Shown here: piece after piece, positions 17,213 to 26,062 of the stretch
How positions within the stretch are numbered: the first letter of the stretch is position 1
Layout: every line of letters starts with the position of its first letter
NCBI GenBank assembly: GCA_965261165.1
Contig: OZ253445.1
Span: 1,240,001 to 1,304,000, forward strand
DNA length: 64,000 bases
Source: SMWN01 sp965261165
Lineage (GTDB): Bacteria > Pseudomonadota > Gammaproteobacteria > Eutrophobiales > Eutrophobiaceae
Direction: 5' to 3'
Made by a program: the position numbers and the translations under genes
The notes under the pieces: model-generated
The model's input: only the letters and a program-made list of their open reading frames with translations
The model's database searches: none
Told to the model about the DNA's origin: nothing

Positions 17213-17277
17213 TTAATTAGTAGTAATGACATTTATATTCTATGCTATCTCATTGATTATAATAAATATACATTATT

Positions 17278-17293
17278 TGGCATGTTCCATGCT
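17278..17293 (+). promoter_or_regulatory. Sigma-54 (RpoN) promoter
   Basis: TGGCATGTTCCATGCT fits the -24/-12 consensus TGGCAYR-N4-TTGCW with GG and GC twelve bases apart; only one T differs. It is 70 bp upstream of the first gene of the glnK-amtB operon. With the NtrC-like dyad it predicts induction under nitrogen limitation. Confidence 0.8.
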
Positions 17294-17362
17294 TAGTTAA
17301 ACGGCAAGTTTACATAAATATCTGTAAATTTATATTTGAAAACAGCATGGGAACTTAATATT

Positions 17363-18088
17363 ATGAATAAATATCATCTATACCTTGTCAGTTTGCTGAC
17401 TTTTATGAGCACAAGTGCAATTGCAGATGAGGATGAAATAGAAATCTCTGCAAATGTAGCGCTTGCATCAAACTATCTTTTTTACGGAGCGAGCCAGACT
17501 ACAGATGGACCGGCTGTATCGGGTGGTTTTGATCTTGCGCTTGATAATTTTATCCCCGGTTTGTATGTGGGAACATGGGCTTCTTCCGTTGAACAGGGTG
17601 GCAATGATCCTGCCTCACTAGAACTGGATTTTTACGGTGGTATTGCGGGCGAGCTTTCTAATGGCATTGGCTGGGATCTTGGGCTTTGGTTCTATACGTA
17701 TCCTGATCAGGATTCAGATGCCGGTAGCGAAGACTTTGACTATTTCGAAGTGTATGGCAATTTTAGCTATAGTTTTGCTGCGCCCTTAGATCCTTCTTTA
17801 GATGTTGGTGTCTATTATTCACCAGAGTACTTCGGTTCTACGCTAGATAGTATTTATATCCCGCTTGGTGTAGATGTCAGCCTTCCATATGATTTCGGTG
17901 CTTATTTTTCATATGGTTACTTCGATCAGGAAAGCGTTGGAAAATACTCTCATTACGGCGTTGGTTTGACAAAAACTATTTTGGGCTTAGATGCAGACGT
18001 ATCATGGACAGGTGATGATGGTGATTGTAGTGCTGTGCAGGGTGTTAACTGTGGCGGCTTCGTTTTTATAGTGAGCAAATCATTCTAA
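17363..18088 (+). CDS. TIGR02001-type outer membrane protein
   Basis: 241-aa predicted beta-barrel protein with a signal peptide (NKYHLYLVSLLTFMSTSAIA, cleavage near ADEDE). It has alternating amphipathic strands (SANVALASNYLFYGASQT, GLYVGTWASSVE, LELDFYGGIAGEL, GWDLGLWFYTYP) and a terminal aromatic residue (VSKSF). These features match the proteobacterial family TIGR02001, often found beside glnK-amtB. A role in outer-membrane uptake under nitrogen limitation is inferred from context. The ATG at 17363 is preferred over an upstream TTG. Confidence 0.8.
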   Translation: MNKYHLYLVSLLTFMSTSAIADEDEIEISANVALASNYLFYGASQTTDGPAVSGGFDLALDNFIPGLYVGTWASSVEQGGNDPASLELDFYGGIAGELSNGIGWDLGLWFYTYPDQDSDAGSEDFDYFEVYGNFSYSFAAPLDPSLDVGVYYSPEYFGSTLDSIYIPLGVDVSLPYDFGAYFSYGYFDQESVGKYSHYGVGLTKTILGLDADVSWTGDDGDCSAVQGVNCGGFVFIVSKSF

Positions 18089-18187
18089 AGCTAAATACTT
18101 GTCTTAAGTTAGTAATAAGCAAACTTAAACCTAAAAAAATGCCTGCTCAATTCTTGGGCAAGGCGCGTTAAACGGGAGGAGTATTCC

Positions 18188-18526
18188 ATGAAATTGGTTA
18201 CAGCAATTATCAAACCTTTCAAACTTGATGATGTACGTGAAGCATTGCACGACATTGGTGTACAAGGGATGACAGTAACAGAAATCAAAGGATTTGGTCG
18301 TCAGAAAGGTCACACAGAACTTTATCGCGGTGCAGAGTATGTCGTCGATTTTTTACCCAAGGTAAAACTCGAGATTGCGATTGCGGCGGATCAAGCTGAG
18401 GGCGCTATTGAAGCAATTACCAAAGCAGCAAACTCAGGCAAGATTGGTGATGGTAAGATTTTCGTCTCACCTCTTGAGCAAGTTATCAGAATCCGTACCA
18501 GTGAAACTGGTCCTGAAGCACTTTAA
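18188..18526 (+). CDS. glnK: P-II nitrogen regulatory protein (GlnK-type), copy 1
   Basis: 112-aa P-II protein that senses 2-oxoglutarate, ATP and ADP and gates AmtB. It has the T-loop with the uridylylation residue Tyr51 (GHTELYRGAEYVVDFLPK), the B-loop GKIGDGKIF and the C-loop. GGAGGAG precedes the ATG. The linkage to amtB 21 bp downstream supports GlnK rather than GlnB. Confidence 0.96.
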   Translation: MKLVTAIIKPFKLDDVREALHDIGVQGMTVTEIKGFGRQKGHTELYRGAEYVVDFLPKVKLEIAIAADQAEGAIEAITKAANSGKIGDGKIFVSPLEQVIRIRTSETGPEAL

Positions 18527-18547
18527 CAGCCTGTGAGGAATTTAATA

Positions 18548-19882
18548 ATGAAATCATTAATTAGTAATTTTAAAAATCATAGAGGCTTAACAAGTTTCTA
18601 TGTGTTAATGGCGGGATTATTCGTACCATCTTTGGCTATGGCTGATGATCTGAGTGCTGGTGACACAGCCTGGATGATTACAGCGACCGTATTGGTACTA
18701 TTTATGACGATTCCAGGATTGTCACTTTTTTATGCAGGCATGGTTCGCAGTAAGAACGTTTTGTCAGTGATGATGCAATGTTTTGTTATTACTGCATTGA
18801 TGAGCATATTGTGGGTATTGTTTGGTTATAGCTTGGCATTTGGTGATGGCGGCAGTATGAATGCCTTCTGGGGCGGTTTTGGTAACGCAATGCTTGCCAA
18901 CATGACTGTTGACAGCATGAGTGGCACCATTCCTGAATCTGTTTTTATGACCTTCCAAATGACCTTTGCCGTTATCACTCCGGCCTTGATTGTGGGTGCC
19001 TTTGCTGAGCGCGTGAAATTTTCAGCCATGCTGATTTTCATGGCTGTTTGGCTAACGATAGTCTATGCGCCGGTATGTCACTGGGTATGGGGTGGTGGCT
19101 GGCTTGGTAGTAAGTTTGCCATTATTGATTTTGCTGGCGGTACTGTTGTACACATCAATGCAGGTATCGCAGGTTTGGTTGCATGTATTGTCTTGGGTAA
19201 ACGTAAAGGCTACCCAACAACAGCAATGCCTCCACATAACCTGACACTGACTCTTATCGGTGCAGCAATGCTTTGGGTTGGCTGGTTCGGATTCAACGCA
19301 GGCAGTGAATTGGCAGCCGACGGTGCTGCTGGTATGGCTATGGCCGTAACACAGGTAGCAGCCGCAGCCGCAGCACTGACTTGGATGTTTGCTGAATGGA
19401 TGACGCATGGTAGGCCTAGTGCATTAGGTGTCGCTTCTGGTGCCGTTGCAGGTCTGGTTGCCATTACGCCAGCATGTGGAAACGTGGGGCCAATGGGGGC
19501 AATGGTCATAGGCCTAGCTTCCGGCTTTATTTGTTTCAAGGCTGCAACCATGCTCAAACGTAAGTTTGGTTATGATGATTCACTGGATGTATTTGGTGTC
19601 CATGCCGTTGGTGGTGTCGTTGGCGCGTTATTGGCAGGTGTCTTTTCTGCTACTACACTGGGTGTATTCTCAGGCCTAGGTTTTGCAGACGGTGTAAGTG
19701 GTATCGGTGAACAGGTTTTCAACCAGTTTGTCGGTGTTATGGTCACTATCATCTATAGCGGTACATTGAGTCTTATTATTCTTAAAGTAGTTGATGCGGT
19801 GATTGGACTTCGTGTAGATGAAGAGGAAGAGACTGAGGGCCTTGATCTCGCTTCTCACGGTGAACGTGGTTACATCTTGTAA
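18548..19882 (+). CDS. amtB: Ammonium transporter AmtB, copy 1
   Basis: About 444-aa Amt/Rh channel. It has an N-terminal signal-like segment ending near AMADDLSAGDTAWM, then eleven helices. The Amt signature is in HINAGIAGLVACIVLG, and the twin pore histidines lie in VCHWVWGGGWLG and FGVHAVGG. The C-terminal tail DEEEETEGLDLASHGERGY is the cytosolic GlnK-binding part. ATG at 18548 is preferred over GTG 18533 because GAGGA lies in front. An 18-bp tandem duplication covers its stop. Confidence 0.95.
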   Translation: MKSLISNFKNHRGLTSFYVLMAGLFVPSLAMADDLSAGDTAWMITATVLVLFMTIPGLSLFYAGMVRSKNVLSVMMQCFVITALMSILWVLFGYSLAFGDGGSMNAFWGGFGNAMLANMTVDSMSGTIPESVFMTFQMTFAVITPALIVGAFAERVKFSAMLIFMAVWLTIVYAPVCHWVWGGGWLGSKFAIIDFAGGTVVHINAGIAGLVACIVLGKRKGYPTTAMPPHNLTLTLIGAAMLWVGWFGFNAGSELAADGAAGMAMAVTQVAAAAAALTWMFAEWMTHGRPSALGVASGAVAGLVAITPACGNVGPMGAMVIGLASGFICFKAATMLKRKFGYDDSLDVFGVHAVGGVVGALLAGVFSATTLGVFSGLGFADGVSGIGEQVFNQFVGVMVTIIYSGTLSLIILKVVDAVIGLRVDEEEETEGLDLASHGERGYIL

Positions 19883-19902
19883 TCTGGTTACATCTTGTAA
19901 TC
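19867..19902. repeat. 18-bp tandem duplication over the amtB1 stop
   Basis: TGGTTACATCTTGTAATC occurs twice in tandem (19867-19884, 19885-19902). The first copy contains the last codons and TAA of amtB copy 1; the second is untranslated. Confidence 0.95.
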
Positions 19903-19911
19903 GATGTACTA

Positions 19912-19938
19912 ATAAGGGCGCTTCGGCGCCCTTATTTA
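19912..19938 (+). terminator. Rho-independent terminator between the two glnK-amtB pairs
   Basis: AAGGGCGC and GCGCCCTT form a stem capped by the stable TTCG tetraloop, followed by ATTTATG. It would separate the first pair from the second, so copy 2 may have its own promoter or depend on read-through. Confidence 0.8.
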
Positions 19939-20068
19939 TGCCATTCTATTTTCTTCTTTAATCCAATGAATGCACCATTCTAGATATGTGTTAATCTTTC
20001 CCGCACAGCACCAGTGCAGTAACAATAGCTTCTATGAGGCTGAGGTTAAACTCCGGGAGAATGTAAGT

Positions 20069-20407
20069 ATGAAATTATTAGTCGTAGTCATAAAACCCTT
20101 TAAGTTAGATGATGTGAGAGATGCCTTGGCAGAGGTTGGTGTACAAGGCCTGACCGTGACAGAGGTTAAAGGTTTTGGTCGACAAAAAGGTCACACAGAG
20201 CTTTATCGTGGCGCAGAGTATGTGGTTGATTTCCTGCCTAAGACGAAAATAGAAATCGCCTTGGATGATGACCGAGTGGATGCAGCGATTGAAGCCATTA
20301 TAAAAGCAGCGGGGACTGGCAAAATCGGCGATGGCAAGATTTTTGTACAAGACCTCGGGCACGCGGTTCGTATCCGAACCGGTGAAACAGATATAGACGC
20401 ACTGTAA
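20069..20407 (+). CDS. glnK: P-II nitrogen regulatory protein (GlnK-type), copy 2
   Basis: 112-aa P-II protein, close to copy 1 throughout (MKLLVVVIKPFKLDDVRDAL versus MKLVTAIIKPFKLDDVREAL), with Tyr51 in an identical T-loop apex. The start at 20069 is chosen for the preceding GGGAGA; an earlier in-frame ATG at 19970 adds 33 residues foreign to the family. Differences cluster in the region after residue 60 (DDDRVDAAIEAI), suggesting the two copies have specialised. Confidence 0.95.
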   Translation: MKLLVVVIKPFKLDDVRDALAEVGVQGLTVTEVKGFGRQKGHTELYRGAEYVVDFLPKTKIEIALDDDRVDAAIEAIIKAAGTGKIGDGKIFVQDLGHAVRIRTGETDIDAL

Positions 20408-20437
20408 GAAAATTAAAGACGGTAAGAGGGGCAACCA

Positions 20438-21721
20438 ATGTTTATTAAGAGAGTTATTGGTCTGATATCAGGCCTACTATTAATGCTACCCGCAGCAGCC
20501 TTCGCTGATGAAATAAATGGTGCTGATACGGCGTGGATTCTGACATCAACGGCCTTGGTTCTGTTTATGACACTACCTGGACTGGCTTTATTCTATTCTG
20601 GTCTGGTTCGGGCGAAGAATGTTCTTTCTGTGTTAATGCAGTGTTTTGCCATAGCCTGTATGGCATCCGTTCTGTGGATGCTTGGTGTTTATGGCCTGGC
20701 TTTTGGTGATGGAGGGTCGCTGAACCAGATTATTGGTAGCGGTAAAATCCTGATGTCTGGAGTTAGTCTGAATAGTGCCAGTGGCTCACTGCCTGAAACT
20801 GTGTTTTTCATGTTTCAGATGACCTTTGCAATTATTACCCCGGCACTGATTGTGGGTGCTTTTGCAGAGCGAATGAAATTTTCTACGGTACTTTTATTTA
20901 GTGCTCTCTGGTTAATTCTGGTTTATGCGCCTGTTTGCCACTGGGTCTGGGGTGGTGGCTGGCTTGGGGATCTCGGCTTCATGGATTTCGCTGGTGGGGC
21001 AGTCGTGCATATTAATGCGGGTATTGCTGCACTTGTTGCTGCACTTGTTATTGGCAATAGAAAAGGATTCCCGCAAACGGCCATGCCGCCACATAATATG
21101 ACCATAGTTGTCGCAGGTGCTTCTATGCTTTGGGTAGGCTGGTTTGGGTTTAATGCAGGTAGTGCATTGACAGCAGGAACTAGCGCAGGAATGGCTATGA
21201 CGGTCACACATCTCTCAGCAGCAGCAGGATCTTTGGCATGGATGGCATGTGAATGGATCAGATATGGCAAACCAAGTGTATTGGGAATTGTCACTGGCAT
21301 GGTGGCTGGCCTGGGCACAATCACTCCGGCATCTGGTTATGTTGGACCATGGGGTGGTCTGGCTATTGGTTTGATTGCAGGCGTAGTATGTTATTTCGCG
21401 ACACAATATATAAAACGGGTCTTGGTTATCGATGACTCTCTTGATGTCTTCCCTGTACATGGTGTTGGGGGTATTTTGGGAACCTTACTGACTGCTGTGT
21501 TTGCAGCCGAATCCATGGGCGGCCTGGGTCTTGAAACCTCAATTAGTTCGCAGTTTGTGACACAGGCAATTGGTGTGGTTGCAACGATTGCCTGGTGCGG
21601 TGGCATGACTTTTGTTTTACTCAAAATACTCGATGCCGTGATGGGTTTGAGAGTGAGTGAAGACGAGGAAACAGAGGGCCTGGATCTGGTATTGCACAAT
21701 GAGCGTGGTTATACACTCTGA
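20438..21721 (+). CDS. amtB: Ammonium transporter AmtB, copy 2
   Basis: 427-aa Amt channel with a signal segment (LLLMLPAAAFADEINGADTAW), twin His in VCHWVWGGGWLG and FPVHGVGG, and the same GlnK-binding tail motif ETEGLDL. Same topology as copy 1 but clearly diverged, for example the shorter N-terminus and different extracellular loop (NQIIGSGKILMSGVSLN). GGAAG-like GGGGC precedes the ATG weakly; it follows its own glnK by 30 bp. Confidence 0.95.
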   Translation: MFIKRVIGLISGLLLMLPAAAFADEINGADTAWILTSTALVLFMTLPGLALFYSGLVRAKNVLSVLMQCFAIACMASVLWMLGVYGLAFGDGGSLNQIIGSGKILMSGVSLNSASGSLPETVFFMFQMTFAIITPALIVGAFAERMKFSTVLLFSALWLILVYAPVCHWVWGGGWLGDLGFMDFAGGAVVHINAGIAALVAALVIGNRKGFPQTAMPPHNMTIVVAGASMLWVGWFGFNAGSALTAGTSAGMAMTVTHLSAAAGSLAWMACEWIRYGKPSVLGIVTGMVAGLGTITPASGYVGPWGGLAIGLIAGVVCYFATQYIKRVLVIDDSLDVFPVHGVGGILGTLLTAVFAAESMGGLGLETSISSQFVTQAIGVVATIAWCGGMTFVLLKILDAVMGLRVSEDEETEGLDLVLHNERGYTL

Positions 21722-21947
21722 TCAACAATTTTGCTGGCTTTATAATCAAGGGGGGCATCAGAGTCATGGTGTGCCGCCTTTTATTTTGCAAAATCTATTA
21801 TCGGGCAATGGCGAGGATTATGTCCCGAGAGATATATTTAATTTCTCCGATAATGTAGAATTGGCCTTCCCGAACAGGATAGTCTGATTGCAATTTTGGC
21901 TTCGTACGTTACATAAAAAGTAATGGAGAAAGAAGGTATAAAAATTC

Positions 21948-22988
21948 ATGGCTGAGTTGGTCGATAAGACAGTGTTAAAAACATTTGTCCCGCCTAGTGC
22001 GTTAAATACTGAGAATTTTCGCGAGCTTGCAAGCAAGTCGTATGTGGAAGAAATCGCGAAGGGCAAAACGCTATTCGCACAAGGTGATATAGATAAAAAA
22101 AACATTTATTTGATCGACGGTGAAGTTACGGTAACCTCAGGTGAGGGTAATTCTGTTTCTGTTATTGCGGGATCTCGAGCCGGAAGACATCCCTTGGCTA
22201 ATTTCCAGCCACGTAAACATACGGCTGTTACTAAGTCTGCTTGCAAAATTACTCGCGTAGACAGCGACTTGTTGGATGTCTTAGTGACATGGGATCAAGT
22301 GACCGGCATTGAGGTTGATGAAATCCACACAGATGAAGACGAGAGCGGGGATTGGATGGCCAATATCCTGCAATCAAAAGCCTTTTTGCAAGTTCCTTCA
22401 GCTAATATCCAGTCGATGTTTATGCGAATTCAAGAGATTCCTGCCAAGGCTGGGGATGTCATCATTAAACAAGGTGATAAGGGTGATTTTTATTACATTA
22501 TTAAGCAGGGTGAATGTAAAGTTACCAGAAAATCGAAAGCCGATTCTGAATTAACGCTTGCGACACTTAAAACTGGCACGGCATTTGGTGAGGAGGCGCT
22601 GTTGTCTGATGCCAAACGTAATGCCAATGTCATTATGGCAACAAATGGCGTATTGATGCGTTTATCGAAGAAAGATTTTAACGAATTACTGAAAGAGCCT
22701 ATGCTGACCTGGGTTACCAGAGAAGAAGGTGATAGGATGGTAAAGGACGGTGCCGTGTGGCTTGATGTACGGCTAGATAGCGAACACAAAAACAATGGAC
22801 TTGAAGGCAGTATCAATATTCCATTATTTATGTTGCGACTAAAGGCTGCGACACTTGCCAAAGATAAGCAATATATCCTCTATTGCGATACTAGTAGACG
22901 TAGTGCAGCAGCAGCATTTTTATTAACTGAACGTGGTCTTGATGCCGTCTGTCTGAAGGGCGGCATCGTGGGTGGCAGTGGAGGCTAA
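21948..22988 (+). CDS. Double cyclic-nucleotide-binding domain fused to rhodanese
   Basis: 346-aa soluble protein. A first, degenerate CNB domain (about 20-110; GKTLFAQGDIDKKNIYLIDGEVTV) is followed by a second, better CNB domain (about 150-245; GDVIIKQGDKGDFYYIIKQGECKV, TGTAFGEEALLSDAKRNA). A C-terminal rhodanese domain (about 250-346) keeps its active-site Cys in LYCDTSRRSAAA. The second domain has the FGEEALL phosphate-binding cassette with an Ala-Lys-Arg end, so nucleotide binding is plausible. A sulfur-transfer or signalling role is inference. It is downstream of amtB2 but not obviously co-regulated. Confidence 0.85.
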   Translation: MAELVDKTVLKTFVPPSALNTENFRELASKSYVEEIAKGKTLFAQGDIDKKNIYLIDGEVTVTSGEGNSVSVIAGSRAGRHPLANFQPRKHTAVTKSACKITRVDSDLLDVLVTWDQVTGIEVDEIHTDEDESGDWMANILQSKAFLQVPSANIQSMFMRIQEIPAKAGDVIIKQGDKGDFYYIIKQGECKVTRKSKADSELTLATLKTGTAFGEEALLSDAKRNANVIMATNGVLMRLSKKDFNELLKEPMLTWVTREEGDRMVKDGAVWLDVRLDSEHKNNGLEGSINIPLFMLRLKAATLAKDKQYILYCDTSRRSAAAAFLLTERGLDAVCLKGGIVGGSGG

Positions 22989-23026
22989 GAACCATTTTTC
23001 TATTGTTCGGGGCAGTAATTGGTTAA

Positions 23027-23878
23027 ATGATCATCGATATAAATCCATCAATCGATAATTATTGTGTGATGGGTAATCCCGTCACACATAGTAAATCTCC
23101 TCAGATCCATACTGCGTTTGCAGAACAAACCCAACAAAATATCTTCTATCAGGCTATTCAGATTGATGCTGGAAAATTCAAAACGGCAATAAAAGAACTT
23201 CAGGCTCAGGGCGGTAAAGGTTTGAATGTCACAGTACCGTTTAAGGGTGACGCATGGGAAGTCTCAGAAACTAAAAGTAACAAAGCCGAACGCGCACTGG
23301 CAGTCAATACAATTAGCTTTGATGCTGCTGGAAAAATAATTGGTGACAATACAGATGGTGTTGGACTAATTCGTGATTTGACGATTAACAATAAACTTAT
23401 AATTAAAGGTAAAAATGTTTTGCTACTTGGTGCAGGCGGTGCCATTAGAGGAATTCTGGACTCACTCTTCGATGAACAGCCAGCCAAGATTGTTATTGCA
23501 AATCGTACAGCTAGCCGGGCTGAGAAGCTAGTTAACATTTTTTCAGACCGTGATGATATTTCTGCTTGTGGATTCGATGAATTAGTTGAGTGTGGTTTCG
23601 ATATCATCATCAACGGTACTTCAGCCAGCTTACAAGGCGAAGTTCCACCTCTATCTGAAAATCTTCTCAATGATAATGTATGTTGCTATGATATGATGTA
23701 TTCAACAGGCGATACGCCATTTGTTTCATGGGCTAAAACACATGGCGTTACGAAAGTATCCGATGGTTTAGGCATGCTTGTTGAGCAAGCCGCTGAATCA
23801 TTTTTTATCTGGCGAGGTATCCGACCTGACACCAATAATATTATTCAACTGATAAGAAAACAATCACAGGCCATTTAA
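23027..23878 (+). CDS. aroE: Shikimate dehydrogenase
   Basis: NADPH-dependent reduction of 3-dehydroshikimate. 283 aa with substrate motif NPVTHSKSPQIH, catalytic Lys in NVTVPFKGDAW, AVNTISF, DNTDGVGLIRDL, nucleotide loop LLGAGGAIRGIL and NRTASRAEKL. The DMMYSTGDTPFVSWA and DGLGMLVEQAAESF motifs complete the fold. Its 3' end overlaps the convergent dctM stop by 15 bp. Confidence 0.96.
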   Translation: MIIDINPSIDNYCVMGNPVTHSKSPQIHTAFAEQTQQNIFYQAIQIDAGKFKTAIKELQAQGGKGLNVTVPFKGDAWEVSETKSNKAERALAVNTISFDAAGKIIGDNTDGVGLIRDLTINNKLIIKGKNVLLLGAGGAIRGILDSLFDEQPAKIVIANRTASRAEKLVNIFSDRDDISACGFDELVECGFDIIINGTSASLQGEVPPLSENLLNDNVCCYDMMYSTGDTPFVSWAKTHGVTKVSDGLGMLVEQAAESFFIWRGIRPDTNNIIQLIRKQSQAI

Positions 23879-25177
23879 CTCATCCATTAAGTCTGGTAGC
23901 CACGTGACCAGCTGTGGGAATAGTATCAACAGAATCAGAGTCAAAATCTGTATCACTATAAAGGGAATTATCCCACGATAAATATCTTGGATTCGTATCT
24001 CTGGTGGAGCGACAGCTTTTAGATAAAATAATGAAAAACCAAAAGGAGGTGTCAGGAAAGATGTTTGCAGGTTAAGGCCAATTAAAACAGCCAACCAGAG
24101 CAGGTCGATCCCCAGATAACCAGCGATTGGCGTGATGATGGGTACGACGATAAAACAAATTTGTAAAAAATCTAGGAAGAAACCTAGGGCAAATATTAGA
24201 AACAAACTGGCAAACATAAAACCCCCGACACCACCAGGAATATTTGTCATCACCTCACCAACCAGTGTGTCTCCTCCCATGCCACGAAACACCAGTCCAA
24301 ATGCGATGGCACCTATTAAAATCATGAATACCATACTGGTTAGACGTGTTGTAAGTTGCATGATGGATTTTAATCTACTCATCGTGAGTTGTTTGTGTAT
24401 CGCAGAAAGTATCATTGTGCCGAGTGCACCAACTGCAGCTGACTCAGTAGGTGATGCGATGCCAGCAAAGATTGAACCGAGGACACTGATGACCAGTAGT
24501 AAAGGCGGCAATAAAGTAAATATAACTTTTTTGAAGAGATTTTCATTTTCATTATTTTTTAATGCGGGAGCCGTGTCTGGTTTTAACCAGGCAACACAAA
24601 GAATGTATAACAGGAAAAATAGAACCAATATTATTCCCGGAACAATAGCCCCAACGAAAAGACGACCCACAGGTACGCCCATCACATCACCAAGCAAGAT
24701 AAGTATGATGCTAGGCGGTATGATCTGACCTAATGTCCCGGATGCAGCGATAGTCCCCGAGGCAAGTGCGGGGGAATATTGATGTTTGAGCATGATTGGA
24801 AGTGCGATAATACCCATCGTTACTACTGTCGCACCAACAATACCTGTGGTTGCGGCCAACAGTGCGCCAACCACTACCACTGATACCGCAAGGCCGCCTC
24901 GCATCTTTCCGAATAATAGTCCCATTGTTTTAAGTAAATCTTCTGCCAATCCTGATTTATCCAGTGTCACACCCATAAAGATAAATAATGGAACAGCGAG
25001 TAAGGTGAAGTTATTCATGATCCCCCAGATTTGCAGAGGGAGCAGATTAAAAAAATCCAGATCTAAAAAAATACTACCGAATAAAAGCGCAACAGCACCT
25101 AAAGTAAAGGCAACCGGGTAACCGAGAAGCAGCATTGCCATCAGTGTGACAAACATGGCAACAATGGCAGTGGTCAT
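23864..25177 (-). CDS. dctM: TRAP transporter large permease (DctM)
   Basis: 437-aa membrane protein with about 12 helices of the DctM family, which forms the sodium-coupled channel of TRAP uptake systems. The family hallmarks ALLAATTGIVGATVVTMGIIALP, ASGTLGQIIPPSIILILLG and LQTSFLTPPFGFSLFYLK are clear. The start overlaps the dctQ stop by ATGA. No DctP solute receptor occurs nearby, so the substrate (often C4-dicarboxylates, keto acids or sugar acids) is unknown. Confidence 0.93.
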   Translation of the reverse strand: MTTAIVAMFVTLMAMLLLGYPVAFTLGAVALLFGSIFLDLDFFNLLPLQIWGIMNNFTLLAVPLFIFMGVTLDKSGLAEDLLKTMGLLFGKMRGGLAVSVVVVGALLAATTGIVGATVVTMGIIALPIMLKHQYSPALASGTIAASGTLGQIIPPSIILILLGDVMGVPVGRLFVGAIVPGIILVLFFLLYILCVAWLKPDTAPALKNNENENLFKKVIFTLLPPLLLVISVLGSIFAGIASPTESAAVGALGTMILSAIHKQLTMSRLKSIMQLTTRLTSMVFMILIGAIAFGLVFRGMGGDTLVGEVMTNIPGGVGGFMFASLFLIFALGFFLDFLQICFIVVPIITPIAGYLGIDLLWLAVLIGLNLQTSFLTPPFGFSLFYLKAVAPPEIRIQDIYRGIIPFIVIQILTLILLILFPQLVTWLPDLMDELNGL

Positions 25178-25710
25178 GTGTTTTTCCTCATGATGATATT
25201 GATGTTTCTTACAATATCCGAAATACCTTGTAGTAAAAGGACTATAAATCCTAATGGAATGCTTGCCTTGAGGATCCAGCGATAGGGCAAGCCACCTGGG
25301 TCGGGGGAGCCTTCCAGATAAATATAGGATTGATAGATAAAAGGCCAGGCCGTTGTAATGATCAACAGACAGAAAGGTAGTAATAGGAACAGACTGCCAA
25401 ATAGATTAATCCATGCTCTTCGCTCATCATTCATGAATCTACTTTTATAGATGAGGTCAAGCCTGACATGATCATCATGCTTTAAGGTATACGCGGCGCC
25501 AATCAGAAATATTATAGAGAACAAATGCCATTCCATTTCCTGTAGTGCGATGGAACCACTTAGGAAAAGATAGCGCATGGTAACGTCGTAACTCACCAGT
25601 AGAACCATGGCTAAAACAAGCCATGAAACCAGTTTGCCAGTGAGTTCACTTAATTGGTCTATTTTATGTGAGAGTTGTTGTAACAAATGCAAGAAGTTGT
25701 CTCGTTTCAT
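25174..25710 (-). CDS. dctQ: TRAP transporter small permease (DctQ)
   Basis: 178-aa four-helix partner of DctM (LTGKLVSWLVLAMVLLVSYDV, EMEWHLFSIIFLIGAAYTL, NLFGSLFLLLPFCLLIITTAWPF, IPLGFIVLLLQGIS), with the family motif ALQEMEWHLFS and HVRLDL. I chose ATG at 25710 (MKRDNFLHLLQQL) because the 54 upstream residues of the longer frame do not look like the family. The substrate receptor is missing from the window. Confidence 0.9.
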   Translation of the reverse strand: MKRDNFLHLLQQLSHKIDQLSELTGKLVSWLVLAMVLLVSYDVTMRYLFLSGSIALQEMEWHLFSIIFLIGAAYTLKHDDHVRLDLIYKSRFMNDERRAWINLFGSLFLLLPFCLLIITTAWPFIYQSYIYLEGSPDPGGLPYRWILKASIPLGFIVLLLQGISDIVRNINIIMRKNT

Positions 25711-26062
25711 GCTTGTTGGGTAAGTCTTTAAATTTGCAGGCGTATTATTATTTGGAATAGAGATAAATGCTACATTTTGGTGCTGGCTTATGCATATTTC
25801 AGATGTGAGGTCGGTTATTGTACCGTCAATCGAATTTGCAATCTGCACTGTTTTTATGCACAAGCAAATCAAGGGCTAATAAACCACGTGATTTATCGAT
25901 AGTGGATGCTATTTATAAGAGCTAATAAAAAATATAAGTATTTGATTGTTATATGAAAATATTATTCTTAATGTTGCAGAGAAATAAAAACACAAAATTT
26001 AAACTCAGAAAATAGGCAGTTGGGTTAGGGCAATTAGTTCACAGAGTTTTCCACAACCTAAG

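Noticed and set aside
19970..20068. N-terminal extension of the second GlnK
   Set aside because: P-II proteins start MKLxxxxIKP; the upstream codons are not protein-like and a ribosome site precedes 20069.
18826..21460. Several long minus-strand frames opposite the amtB genes
   Set aside because: They are shadows created by amtB codon bias, with no ribosome site or family features.
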